From NCBI GenBank assembly GCA_949825025.1, contig OX463784.1:10547431-10611430 (forward strand): a DNA stretch of 64,000 bases, written 5' to 3'. The translations under genes were made by a program, and so were the position numbers. The notes below the pieces were generated by a model. The model ran no database searches and had not been told where the DNA came from. It was given only the letters and a program-made list of their open reading frames with translations. Below, in pieces: positions 1-11,818 of the stretch (within the stretch, counting starts at the first letter, position 1; every line of letters begins with the position of its first letter). The stretch is from Siphlonurus alternatus (taxonomy: Eukaryota; Arthropoda; Insecta; Ephemeroptera; Siphlonuridae).

Positions 1-1
1 C

Positions 2-222
2 ATTCTGATTGGTTGGTAATATAAACTTTTAGATACCTCTTGTTACCTCCTAGTGGTTTATGTTCTCCTAATCCTGATAGAATAAAAAAGTCCAAGAGCT
101 GAAAGTTTGTTGCACGGCCTCAAAAGTTGCCAGCATACAGGGGCAACGTATTAGGTGAACAGAAACATCCAGGAGGTCTCATGTAGATGTGGGAGGAGCT
201 ATTGAAGTCAACCAATCAGAAT
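2..222. mobile_element. Short TIR element (about 220 bp)
   Basis: The sequence begins with ATTCTGATTGGTTG at 2-15, and its reverse complement CAACCAATCAGAAT lies at 209-222. A 14-bp inverted repeat around ~190 bp of non-coding sequence is the structure of a small non-autonomous DNA transposon. Base 1 of the window is the left edge, so target-site duplications cannot be judged. No coding capacity is visible. Confidence 0.5.
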
Positions 223-647
223 TAAGCTTTTATCATTTGATGGATAATCTTCAGCAAATTAAAAGGAAGCTTACATTAGATATTATTTGAGCGTCAAATT
301 TAAATAGTACGATTATTATTGTGATGATCACAAGTATTTGTGATGTTCTTGAAATGGAAAAATATTGATTCTTAAATAAATTAAAATGCAGGTTAGTTAT
401 ATATTTTTATTTGTTTAATTAATCAATTTTACATAGCAGAATTTTATGAGAAATGCATTTTTTTACAATTTATTTCACAATGAATTTTGCAAATATTATT
501 TTGTGTTGTACTGTTTATGTATACTTGAATGTATTATACTATATATTGTTTTACAATGTTTTTTTTTTTTTAAATTAAATATTGTTAAATTTGACTTTAG
601 AAAGACAACATCACACAGTTAATTAATTCACGCACAAAATCATATAC

Positions 648-709
<62 letters not shown>

Positions 710-1042
710 TGTACATAAAATAAAAAAATATATATCATATGATTCAAATACATTTCTGAGCACTTTAATTAATAAAATAGCTTACATATATTTTAGTGTG
801 CATTAAATTTTATGAAGAACAAACAGAAAATGTTTATATATATATAAAAAAAGTTAATTTATATTATATGTTTGCATGAATATTTTAAAATATATGTTTT
901 ATAAATCTCTTAATGTATTACAATCAAAATCAAGCCTCCACACCTTAATGTGGCTTAAAATTCAAGTTTGAAATGTCCAATAAATAAGGTTTAAGTACTA
1001 AAAGACTTTGCATCCTATATACTCAATATAATATTACACAAT
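223..1042. other. AT-rich non-coding stretch with AT microsatellite
   Basis: No coding sequence is visible. A pure (AT)n dinucleotide run occupies about 650-704. If the exon at 1043-1285 is real, part of this stretch is its 3' UTR. A TTTAAT at about 762, the reverse of the variant poly(A) signal ATTAAA, is a weak candidate for its end. Confidence 0.5.
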
Positions 1043-1285
1043 TTAATTAAATTTATAGATTTCACTGGTGAACTGGCTGCTTTGTAAATTCTGTAGTCTC
1101 TCTAGCTCGTATATTTCTTCATGCTGATTGCTGATAAAGACACCACTCATGGTGGCATTGCACTGACTGCTGGTTCCTGCAGGTAGTGGAGAGGGTGCAG
1201 TCATGACATTGGAGCAGAGAAATTCAGCAGCCACAAGACGCATGGGATGCAGGAAGAAAGCTGAGACTGCATGAGAGCTAGAGGG
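1043..1285 (-). CDS. Probable terminal exon of an unidentified protein-coding gene
   Basis: Read on the minus strand, a pyrimidine-rich tract ending in TGTGTGTTACAG at 1286-1297 forms a good splice acceptor. It is followed by 80 open codons and TAA at 1045-1043. Joined at the acceptor in phase 0, the peptide starts PSSSHAVSAFFLHPMRL and ends QSSQFTSEIYKFN. Codon usage is more balanced and GC content higher than in the flanks, which is why I take it as real coding sequence. The C-terminal third is polar and probably helical (HEEIYELERLQNLQ). I do not recognise the family. Upstream exons would lie at higher coordinates, between here and the SMPD1 promoter near 11700, but I could not identify any with confidence. 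The gene would then run divergently from SMPD1. Confidence 0.5.
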   Translation of the reverse strand, partial: PSSSHAVSAFFLHPMRLVAAEFLCSNVMTAPSPLPAGTSSQCNATMSGVFISNQHEEIYELERLQNLQSSQFTSEIYKFN

Positions 1286-3101
1286 CTGTAACACACAAAA
1301 GAGTTTCGTCAGTTTTCAAGAGAATTTCTTACCGAGTAGCAAATAAGACATTATTATTCTACGAGGAAAATTAAACTGGTCTAAACTTGGAAATTAATCA
1401 ATAAACGAATAAAATTAATGAGATTAATAAAGCAAAAAATATTAATTATTTTTAATCTAGCAAAGAAATTCAGTCAAATAGTTTCAACCCAGCTATAATA
1501 GTGTGTGTATGTATATATTTTGCTATTTTGCAGTGAATGGAATGAAAAATATGAGACTATTTTTTAGACAGTTGATTATACTACTAATATATTGGCGATT
1601 TTTTATTAGTATATTTTTGTATTATTCAGTAAAAATCAATACTTTATGTGTCTTGGAGCTTATAAAGGGTGAATTCCAAAATTTCCTAATAATACCTGTT
1701 AATTATAATATATTGCTTATTGTAATTTTATATATTATGTTGGTTAAATAAAATAGTAAATACAAATAAAAACTCAATAGAATTTATATATATTGGTAGT
1801 GTGCTAGTGTGTATCATCAAGTAGCATGAGAAAATTTATAATAAATAACCAATTATTTATTATACATGCGTAATACTATAATAATTATGTTTTTAATTTC
1901 TATATAGTTGATTATTTGTGTCACAAACGCGCTTTCTAATGATAAAATTAGTAATAAAATTGTTACATATTAAATATGACCATGAAATATAAAATTAATT
2001 TTTCAATAACACAAAATAATTATCTTAAAAAAAATATTAAAAAATAAAGGTCATAATTTGACAGCTATATGAGGGTAGGATGATAAAAAATTAATAAAAA
2101 ATGACACTTAAAATTAATAAATTATCTTTCCTGTATGCGATTTGACGTTTATTGTTTAGCCTAATTAATTTTCAATGGTGATATTTTTGACACATTTTTT
2201 TGTAAGTCAGGGTCTACAATCAAGTTGTTGCAATTGCATGTTGTGTTATTGTTATATGCGAAATTTCATTGTAATACTAAATTATAATTATAAGTAATTA
2301 TAACATGCTTGTGAACATTATTATTTATTTCAGTGAATCTAAAGTATATAATTGTAAGATTTTTCAGGCTTATTTCATCAAATATAGTAGCTTAATTAAT
2401 AGCTTCTTTTGGAACATTGAATTATTATTCCAACATGGAGAAGCTATAAAATTAAGATAGGTCTTTATAGCTATAGGTTAATTATTACATGTCAGCAAGA
2501 ACTTTTATCTCTGCTCTTTTTGCTGCATGTATAATGAAATGGGTGTTGCTAAATATTTTTAAGAAACTCCCTAATACATGCAAGTGTGCAACAATTATTT
2601 TCTATACACAAAAAGGCTTCGTCTATAAATTATTATTTTAAAACCGTAGTATGTATAGAACAGTTAAGTTATATAAATTATTAATACTATTTTTTAAATA
2701 AAATTAAATCGTCATTTTCATTAAATAATTAATTTGCATTTTGAAGGCCACAGTTTTAGTGGGCAACATACAACAAGCTACCATCAATCACAACAGTTTG
2801 CTTATCTTTGACACCGCGGTGAACAATAAGACAATTAAAGAACTAATTGCAGAATTAACCTCTGCCGAACTGCCAAGCCGGTAACAATTGCAAATTACAT
2901 GGTGCGAGGTATATAAGTGGAGGTGTGGTAATTACACGTTGGAGAACCAACTTTTGATTTAATAATAAATTAATAGAGAAGACACTCAGCGCTATTAGGA
3001 ACATGAAAATGAGATATATATGGTTATTATATCTTTATATATCCGTAACATTTTTTGCTGTTATTATACGTTGTTTCGAATCGAATTTATTAATATCAGT
3101 T

Positions 3102-3223
3102 AAATCTAATTCTCATATACTTTTTTAGATTATGGCTGACTATACGCGTATATTATACAGTATAATATAAGATATAAGCGTTTAGTCAGCCATAATCTAA
3201 AAAAGTACATATGAGAATTAGAT
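3102..3223. mobile_element. Near-complete palindrome (fold-back MITE)
   Basis: The left arm, from AATCTAATTCTCATAT through TTAGATTATGGCTGACTA, is mirrored by a right arm TAGTCAGCCATAATCTAA ending in ATGAGAATTAGATT. The arms are about 45 bp with one 2-bp indel and surround a ~30-bp AT loop. The length and high arm identity suggest a recent non-autonomous element or a palindromic repeat. Confidence 0.6.
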
Positions 3224-4084
3224 TGTCATTTGCTATTCAAATAATTAACATTATTATTACCAACAATGCAATTATTGTCATGTGTGTTTATGTATCAATA
3301 AGCAAAGTTGGTTAAAAGATAATATCAATTTATTATAATTATACTTTCATTGGCATTACTTTATAATTATTATATCTATTAATATAGGCACACTTTATTT
3401 TGCGGCATTTTATGGTCGTTGTATGCCTTTCATTAAAATAATAATAATTATCATGATACTATAATTAATTTAATTGCTATAATATAATACATTAATTATT
3501 GCAATATTAAGAAAAACTTCGGTATAATTCTTTTAAATATTTTTTAACCTTTATAAATAACTTAACTTGTGAGATTTATGCAGTCGTGCAAGAAAAGTTG
3601 CGTACATTTCAGGGGCAATCTCTCTACTGTATGTACTTGGCCGCACTCGATAAGGTTAACGTGGACGTTTAACCTCACTTGCAGGGTATTCCCAACTACT
3701 GCATATATTATCATTTAGTCGAGGGAATATTCAACAAGTGCTACATGAGTGGGAAACTTTATAGCTGTGAGAATTTTGTCATGCGAAAAATCACGTAAAT
3801 ATAAAATCAAATGTAGAGCTTCGGAGTCAACACTTCGTTTAATATGATAAATATTTTTTATTTATTCACGAGTTTTTTATCTGATGGTGCATAGGTAATT
3901 TTTCAAAAACTCAATAATTAAATTAGTTTACAATGTATCACAGATTAAACATCAATATAAATAAATAAAATAAGAACTAAGCCCGTTATTATTGTATGAT
4001 ATAATATAATATTTCATTGAAAAAGTGGTACCCATTTTTTGTCCAAAATTCTATAACATATAGTTAAAAAGAACTATAAATACA

Positions 4085-4404
4085 ATGGAGTACTGACCTC
4101 AATTTTTTTTATTGCAGAAATGGATAGAGGGTGCAAAGTTATGCTACTCTGATTTTTTTCAGATTTTTTAGAGCCCGGCAACTATTTTTTAAAAATTATT
4201 GAAAGTGCAGAAAAAGTGCCGCCTCTTGCCGCCTCTCTTAATAAAAGATAGGACCCAAAAGGGACGTGGATTCGAACCCGGCCTCGCCAAAACTTTTTAG
4301 CAATACTTCCCGGTCCCTAAAAAATCTGAAAAAAATCAGAATAACATAACTTTTCATCCTATATCCATTTCTGCTATAAAAAATTTTGAAGTCGATACTT
4401 CATT
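4085..4404. mobile_element. Family A fold-back MITE, copy A1
   Basis: Left end AATGGAGTACTGACCTCAA is mirrored by right end TTGAAGTCGATACTTCATT. Both arms carry the family features: a TTTTATTGCAGAAATGGAT block, CTGATTTTTTTCAG, and an ATTATTGAAAG block on the left. The inner part differs from other A copies. It lacks the TGACGTCA sites and instead has a stretch at 4263-4285 with GGATTCGAACCCGGC, which on the minus strand is a textbook pol III B box. Confidence 0.7.
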
Positions 4405-4520
4405 AAAATTATACAAAAATGCAGTAAAAACATACACAATTTCTTTGCCAATATCACACATAATTATATACCATCGTCCATCATCTACATATACAATACA
4501 TCCTCCAGATATAGCGCTCT

Positions 4521-4729
4521 TATACAGTTCAACAAATGCAAGATTACCACTGGAAGTAACCGGAAGTGGAAGGATTGTGGCTTAACTATGAACATGAAAA
4601 ATGTAAATCTTTGCAAAGAGGTTGAAATCTCTAATATAAATCTTTCTGCAAAGATTTAGTTTCAAAACTGAACTAGGAAGTTCATAAACGTCTCACTTCC
4701 GGTGTAATCTCACATATGTTGAACTATAG
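4521..4729. mobile_element. Small TIR element with CACTTCCGG arms
   Basis: The left terminus, with AGTTCAACAAATGCAAGATT and ACCACTGGAAGT, is mirrored by CACTTCCGGTGTAATCTCAC followed by ATATGTTGAACTATAG. The arms are about 40 bp and imperfect. Related sequence recurs at 4885-5060 and 5236-5392, so this is a local family. Confidence 0.5.
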
Positions 4730-5235
4730 CTCCTCCAAGTTATAATCGTCATAATACAGCACCACGCTCACGGTCTTCCTCCCTCTGGCATGGTGCCTCC
4801 TTCTCATCACCACCCCAAGCACGTGCGAGAAACCAAGGAAGCGCTGCTGGACACCTCTACGTGCTACAGTTAAATTAATTTAAAATTCCCACCAGAAGTA
4901 CCCGGAAGTGAGAGATTTCTAGCCTTCCTATTCAATTAGCATTTTGAAATTTTGGCTACAAGTTCGTAAGAAGAGTACTAACATGTTTGCAAATTTTCAA
5001 AACTCTGACATGAAGAAGACGATCAGAAAACTCTCACTTCCGGCAGGAATATTACATAAATTTAAGTGTAGTTGTGTGCATGCACGCCACCTCGCGGACC
5101 AAGTGCACGTGCGACACATCGACATGCGCTCGCTTTCGTTTCTTGTCATCGCAGAAATGCGAACAAGAACTGCACGATGATGTTGTCGAATACGTAATGT
5201 ATAATATGTATATTATATTTGGTGGTATATATATA

Positions 5236-5392
5236 TAGTCCAACAAATTAAAGATTACCACCGGAAGTGCAAGGTTTCTGGGCTTTCTAGTTAAATTTTG
5301 AACCTGGAACTTTGCACAGAGATTTGTATTCTAGATTTCGAGCTATCACCCAAAATCCTTCCACGGCTATAATCTTTCATTTGTTTAACTAA
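5236..5392. mobile_element. Second copy of the CACTTCCGG-arm element
   Basis: Left end TAGTCCAACAAATTAAAGAT is matched in inverted orientation by ATAATCTTTCATTTGTTTAA. The left interior (TTACCACCGGAAGTGCAAGG) matches the copy at 4521. The right interior is eroded. Confidence 0.4.
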
Positions 5393-6256
5393 GAGACATT
5401 ATTGTCAGAATGGGAGCGTTGTTTATTCAGATTTATTCGTCGAATATGCTATTTATTTTATATATAAGGAAGCATTCACAAAGAATTTAATATTTAAGAA
5501 TAATTTTTTGAATGCATGCTTTATTTTATTAAACTTTATTTCTGGAACACAATTTTTTTCAGGTAAATTTTTGTACTGATTCTGTATGAACCATATCCCT
5601 CTCTATTTTTTATATGTGATTATTTTTTATAATATTAAAATAGATGTTATAAAATTGTGAAGAATTTAAAAAATGAGCGATATTTGTAAAAAAATTGTTA
5701 TTCAATAATGCGCACATATAATATATAATTGATTATTATATGACATTCAATGCCGACAAATTGTTGACAACACACAATACCATAGTGAAATCATATTGTC
5801 GTAAGGAACGATTTCATCTATACGCAACATGCCATGGTAAATTCACATGCAGCCGTCGCTCAAAGTAAATATAAGACAATTGTAATACATTAGTAATTAG
5901 ATTTTCAGTATTAATTAAATGTAAATAATATAAACAAGTATTTAATATTATTATTGATGTTAATAATTGAGGAACGTCATTAGAAATTACACTTTCACTT
6001 ATTAGGAAATGAAGAATATTTTATATTCTACATAAAATAAATTATAACAAGGACGAAGATTTATGAATGCAGATGACATTGATAGTCACTCAAATAAAAA
6101 CAAAAGTACGTACGTCCAAAATAAATTAGAAAACTCTCACAATAATAAACAAAAAAATATTTTATTTATACTCTGCATGCATGAGTATTCTTCAACTCAA
6201 TTTATTACACACGTGTGTATATATAATAATAGGTCAATAAGGGATTGTCATTTTTT

Positions 6257-6257
6257 A

Positions 6258-6352
<95 letters not shown>

Positions 6353-6355
6353 ATT
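6257..6355. repeat. (ATAA)n tetranucleotide microsatellite
   Basis: A run of about 24 ATAA units, almost uninterrupted. The same motif on either strand recurs at 27839, 46908, 47998 and 54885. Confidence 0.95.
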
Positions 6356-6953
6356 GAAACTTATGGTTCACACATGCAACTTTATTAAAAAATTATGCAC
6401 TGGTAATTTTTTTAATTTTCAAACCCTTTGACCAATGTAAATGAAATTTTTTCAACCGCATGCAGCAGTTATGCATCTAGTTATCTAGTATAATCTCAGC
6501 ACATCATATAAATATCAGACACAAATTGTTTCAGATGACAAGACAATCTGCCAAGAACGATATATTAACTGAATGACCAAGAACGAAAGATTTATTTCGA
6601 CAAATGCTTCCAGGTCACGTGACCACGGTGTGACGTCACGCCCCCTGATGACGTCACAACTCGAAGGTTGATTAGTGCAGTCAGTACGTATAGCCTGAGG
6701 GTACTTTTTCTAACTGTACGTTGCATTTTCGCTCAGCAAGTAATTGCAAAAATATATTCTCACCATTAAGAAAAACTCGTTGCTACATGTTAAATTGTTG
6801 TAATTATTTTGACGTGTTTTATTACTGCAATATTATTATCAATTAATTTTACTCTCTCGAGCTTTACAAGTTGAAACTCTTTGCAATTTCTTTAAGAGAT
6901 AAAAAACAAAAGAACACTTTGCGAGTTTAAGGTTTTATTGTACACTTTAATAG

Positions 6954-6955
<2 letters not shown>

Positions 6956-7003
<48 letters not shown>
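6956..7003. repeat. (AT)n dinucleotide microsatellite
   Basis: A run of roughly 23 TA units flanked by imperfect mirror sequence (AGTATAATA and TAATACTATT). Confidence 0.9.
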
Positions 7004-7005
<2 letters not shown>

Positions 7006-7531
7006 CTATTGTATTGTATACTTTCTTTAGCAGTGGAAATCGAAGCCACTACCAAAATTCAGAGCGTTTTTTCTATTCTGAGGGTTTATAGGGGATAAGA
7101 AATGGTGTGGGGTATGTATAATTATTTTTTATAACATTATATACCATTACCAATTCAGCTATCCTATCCCTTCTTGTCTAAGCCATTTTCTTAAATCGTT
7201 ATGATGTTATTATAAAATTAACGACTTGCAGCGAAAATACAGAAAAAGTCAATTTGCACCACAGTGTCTTTTGTCTATATTTATATACTCTTTAATTTTT
7301 TTCCATTGATCAAGGATAAAGAAATATGTGAACTATCTAAAAAGTTTTGGGGGAGGAAAAAAAAAAAAAAAAACAGTAAAATATTATCATAGTTTTCTCG
7401 TCAGTACAGTAAAAACATTGCATCATGTGGCAAAATATTATTGCAATAATTTATTTTACATGAAAATAATATATTATAATTTCAATTTAATTAATTATAA
7501 TGAGCGCAATTTACGAAACTAGATGTTATCT

Positions 7532-7611
7532 AGGTGGTTTAACACGTAAAACAGGTATAGTTAAGCTAAACGCGGTTAGAAACCTGGCTAACTGCTTCGT
7601 GAATCGCACCC
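7532..7611. repeat. Copy of a small repeat ending GCTTCGTGAATCGCACCC
   Basis: Contains AACACGTAAAACAGGTATAG, then GGTTAGAAACCTGGCTAACT and TCGTGAATCGCACCC. The same blocks in the same order occur at 15124-15263 (where both arms are present) and 44692-44786. This copy appears to be a half-element. Confidence 0.6.
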
Positions 7612-7779
7612 AATAAAATTAATTAATAAGTGTAAAGAACAATTTAGCAAACCACGTAATGCATTTATAATTGCTTATATATATAGTTATTTATTTAATT
7701 AATTTACGCACTTAGATTTTCTTTATTTACCTTGAAATCATACGTTTATTTTGTAATCGCCAAACAATATTAATTCTAA

Positions 7780-9080
7780 AAAATGCAGGTCACACTTCTT
7801 AATTAATATTTTTTTTTTAAAGATCTTGACACAAAGAAAATTATTTATAACCATCCTTGTAGACTTATCATTAAATTATTATTATCATAATTAACTGCCA
7901 TTATCAGATAAGCTTGACACCGTTTAGCTTCTACTTATAATTTGAAGAAATTCTTCTATAATTCTGCTAGTCTTTAAAAATACAGCTGGACTATTGAGTC
8001 AGATTTACATCGATCCATATAACTATATAATTATTTATAGTCTATATATAATATGCATAATATTACCTTTGTCCGTGACATTTCATATATGTATATTGAT
8101 ACATTTTAATACAATTTTAATTATTAACATCTAGAACATAATGTAATTTTAGCCTTAATTGGCTTATAATAATTGGAGAACAAAATTTAAATTAACTACG
8201 ATTAACAGATAAACATAACACAATAGATTTTCTTATCTACGCATATAATTAATGCAAAAAATACACGCGGTTCTTTTAAAGGATCATCATTTGATTTTGA
8301 AATTAACTGCATGCTAAATTATTATGAGATAAACTTGATATTTAAAGATGAGGAGGGGGGGGGGTAGAGAGAAGAGGGGAAAAAATGGAAAATGCACGTC
8401 GTTCCTTGGAGATTATAGCAAAATTGAATACTAAATATTGTTATTAATGACCATTATAAAATAAAACTGCAACAATGTCCTCTTCTTTCTATGGACAAAC
8501 GTGGTTCATTTGGAAATTAATATTAAAAATTGTCAAATTATCAAGCAGGTAAATCATAAACATGGTACCATACATTAAAATTATAATTATACCACTATAT
8601 ACGTACTTTAGCAATTTTACATAATTTACATTGCTTTGTTTGGGTTAAATTTCTCTTTTTTGCTGAGCTCATTTTGATTAGTTATAATATGCATTAAGTA
8701 AAATTGAACACCATTATCTATACATAAGGTTTCTGGCCTTGGTACGGCTGTATTTTTTATTTATTTTTTTTTTTAAATTTTATTTTATGCGTTAGAAAAA
8801 TGCATGCGGTTTCTTAATTGGATATAATAATTAAAATTAATTACCATTATCAGATAGACATGATGCAATATCCTTTAACTATCTATATATGCATAACAGA
8901 AAAGTGCACCATGTATCATATGATTCTCTCTATTATGTATAATATAAATAATGTATTAAATAAATTCTATTTGGTATATGCTAGAAAATGCACGCGGTTC
9001 CTTGAAAACAATAATTAAAATTAATTACTATTATCAGATAATACTGATGCAATATCCTCTTTCTATGCAGAACAGAAAAG
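7780..9080. repeat. Degenerate tandem array
   Basis: A block resembling AAATGCACGCGGTTCCTT starts near 7783, 8252, 8383, 8795 and 8983. It is usually followed by AATTAATTACTATTATCAGA and a GATGCAATATCCTC block. The last two units are about 188 bp apart; earlier units are separated by larger or irregular spacing. This is a diverged satellite-like tandem repeat with no coding signal. Confidence 0.55.
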
Positions 9081-10839
9081 TGCAACACGCGGTTGCACGG
9101 CTCGCCACACGCATGCAAGTTAACACGCATGGCACGTTGATTTATTGTACGTTATGTAACTTCAACATTCCATACATGCTCTACAAATCTATATTAAGAC
9201 GAGCAAAAAAAACAAACAATTAAATCATAATAATGTTGGTCGTTTTCAATAATTAGACGAGTACACACATGTTACCACACTAAAGTTGCGAAAAATGTTT
9301 TGTTATAATGAGAATAATTTTCTTTTTATATATTATATCATAATAATTCGGAAATTCAATTACATAATAATTATTTCTTTAATTAAAAATTATTTTATGT
9401 GCTATTATATTCTTACATTTAGAATAATTAACAATATGCACCGCAATTCTCAATATATATTATATATTTATGATATTTTTATATGATATTATAAGATTTA
9501 TGATTTTTAAATGTAAATATAAGACCTATAGTATGCTGTATAAGAGGTATATATAATATATATAATTTATTTTTTTGGCAACTGCATGCAACTGTGAAAA
9601 ATTCCTACTCTGATTTGCAACAATTTCCTATGATTAATACATATATTTGCACTACAATAAATACTATAATATAATGACGCCATGATGCAGTTTCTAAGAG
9701 ATTTTGCTTGACGGGACAATAATTTAGATTGCATGCGCTTGCTGTACCCGTGACGTCAGGAAGTTTACAATGTAAGCATTGCAAGATCAGCTGAAAATAA
9801 TAATATTTATATTTTTGCTTGCAATGAAACGCATTGTGAAATATGTTTACATTAAAGTGCATAATTATATATAGATATAGTGCAGTCACTGCAGACTGCA
9901 GTTCATTCAATGGAAAACATTCATGAACTCATGCACGTGTTGTTATGTGTATTATAGACTTTAAATATATTAGGTCGTATTAAATTTATTTACCATAATA
10001 TATATATAAAATATATAAAAATATTAAGTAATTAATTTAGATATTAATAATATATATTATGTAGCATGTCATATATATAAACATGCAAACAGCATGTTGC
10101 GTAATGTTAATTAAATAACATTAACATTATGTAATACCCCCCCAAAACATATCCGTATGCTGTGGGCTAAAGTTGGACATTGCATGTATTGCACCCAGGG
10201 TCAGATTAGCAAGGTTGCATACAGGCACCGCGAGGAACCAGACATAACATGCTGATGCCATTGAGAAGATGCTTCCCATAATCTTAAGGTCAATATCCTT
10301 GGTACCAAATTACTTCTAGTACCTATACATGTAATGACAAGTTTGACTTTGAAGTGAATGTATGGAAGGTTCACTGCAAATATTTAATAATTTAATTATT
10401 TACTCATAACTTAAATAATTTTATCATTTAACCTTTTCATGGATAATCGGAAGAAAGAAGAAGTTATGAAGGGCATGCAGCCCTTGATTTAATGGAGTTG
10501 CATATATATTTATGTCATCCTAAACGGAGATGATATTGCATGATAGTTCGCCCTACCTCTATATAGTGCCCTTGTCAGTTTAGTATGTCATGGAGGGTGA
10601 TCACGAATGCGAGCATTATTATGAGTGACAGTGAGACATATGTATTATATAGTTGCAGTATGTTAATAAGCATGCAGGCCAAGCGGGATTCAACTGAGGA
10701 TGGGGGGTGGAGGGGAGATGGGTGATAGGTTGACCTAATATCGGGTCCAGAAATACAAAATAATAATTACCCCAGACCATAACCTACCCCTTGGCGCCTC
10801 AAACTTAATAGTGGAGGATAGGAAACCCTGAACAAAGTT

Positions 10840-11525
10840 TGCCCCACTGCATTAAAGACAGAGAGCTGCAGTCTAACTTAAGGTAGAGATAACGCCAAAC
10901 AGCTGATCAACGTAATGCCCTTTGATTAACATGTAAACCTTAGCAAATTGACAAAAGTTCTGATTTTTTTTGAGAGGCAGATATTAGTGCCTAAAAGCCA
11001 TAGAAAAAATTTCAAAACGAATTAACGAGCCGATTTTTTTTAATTAATTTTTTTAATTTTCAGCATAGGGCTTTCCCATGGAGAGCCAAACTAAAAAATT
11101 AATTTAAAAAAATCGGCTCGTTAAATGTTTTTGAAACTTTTGCTATGGCTTTTAGGCACTAATATCTGCCTCTCCAAAAATTTCAGAAATTTTGTCAATT
11201 TGCTAAGGTTTACATGTTAATCAAAGGGGATTACGTCGAACAGCTGTTCGACGTTATCTCTACCTTAACACTGTAATAAATTTATCATTACAATGAGGTG
11301 ACAGTAACTATGAATGCAAGAGAGACAGAGATTTAGCCCCCACGCGTATCAATTATCAAAGTATAATGACAGCGAGACAGAGAGCTGCAGTCAATTTAAC
11401 CCCACACTGTAATGTAATTATCATCACAATGAAATGACAGTATAAGCAGTGACAGGGAAGTTATAGCCCCCACGTATCAGTTTTATCATTAATACAGAAT
11501 GACAGCACGCGAGACAGAGCTAAGC
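10840..11525. repeat. Tandem repeat interrupted by a TTAA element
   Basis: Blocks GACAGAGAGCTGCAGTC, CACTGTAAT...ATCA(T/C)ACAATGA and TAGCCCCCACG...TATCA recur in order. Examples are 10858 and 11378 for the first block, 11268 and 11405 for the second, and 11335 and 11467 for the third. They form an imperfect array with a period of roughly 130-150 bp once the insertion at 10878-11267 is removed. Confidence 0.6.
10878..11267. mobile_element. Family C fold-back MITE with TTAA ends, copy C1
   Basis: Begins TTAAGGTAGAGATAACG and ends CGTTATCTCTACCTTAA. The arms are about 170 bp and nearly identical, including AAAGCCATAG/CTATGGCTTT and ATCGGCTCGTTAA blocks, with a short loop around CATAGGGCTTTCCCATGG. 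TTAA at both borders is the target-site signature of piggyBac-type elements. The neighbouring repeat unit supplies an apparent empty site (see findings). No transposase is present. Confidence 0.75.
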
Positions 11526-11559
11526 GAGCCTATATAATCATGCAGGGGTAGTTCCCCCA

Positions 11560-11727
11560 TCCCCTTGCACCCTTCAACCAGTGACGTCACAGTGACGCCC
11601 TTGCAGCCCCACCCCCGCGCCCTTGCCAGGATCTCCCGATGACGTCATTCAGTGACAGTGACTCCGGCGCTGCTCTGCGCGGAGGAGAGTGAAAATGAGA
11701 GCCAAGTGGAGGTGAAAGTTGCGGTTC
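11560..11727 (+). promoter_or_regulatory. Probable SMPD1 promoter, GC-rich with two CRE-like sites
   Basis: This is the GC-richest stretch of the left half of the window. It holds palindromic TGACGTCA (CREB/ATF-type) sites at 11582-11589 and 11640-11647 and several TCAGTGACAG-like repeats. It leads into TCAGT at 11726-11730, which matches the arthropod initiator consensus. No TATA box is seen at the expected distance. The position is directly upstream of a splice donor that would serve a leader exon, so I assign it to SMPD1. That assignment is inferred. Confidence 0.5.
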
Positions 11728-11818
11728 AGTCATTCTGTGTGCAGCGCGCAGAGTGATCGCACCGTTCCTCTCCTGCTGCCGCTATAGCAGACGTCGTAAC
11801 TGGAGATCACACGTGGTG
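11728..11818 (+). other. SMPD1: Probable non-coding exon 1 of SMPD1
   Basis: A ~91-nt GC-rich segment starts at the A of the TCAGT initiator and ends at a strong donor, ACGTGG|GTAAGT at 11819. It contains no ATG. The next good acceptor followed by a coding start in the same direction is at 20333. Linkage to exon 2 is inferred from order, direction and lack of any other candidate between them; a transcript would settle it. Confidence 0.45.

Larger units (their letters stand above)
1286..7500. other. Intergenic or intronic AT-rich region
   Basis: This holds small inverted-repeat elements (3102-3223, 4085-4404, 4521-4729, 5236-5392), a TTTA-type microsatellite (6257-6355), an AT run (6956-7003) and a GC-richer patch with two TGACGTCA sites (6610-6720). 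No gene can be supported. Open frames here are short and AT-driven. Confidence 0.5.
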
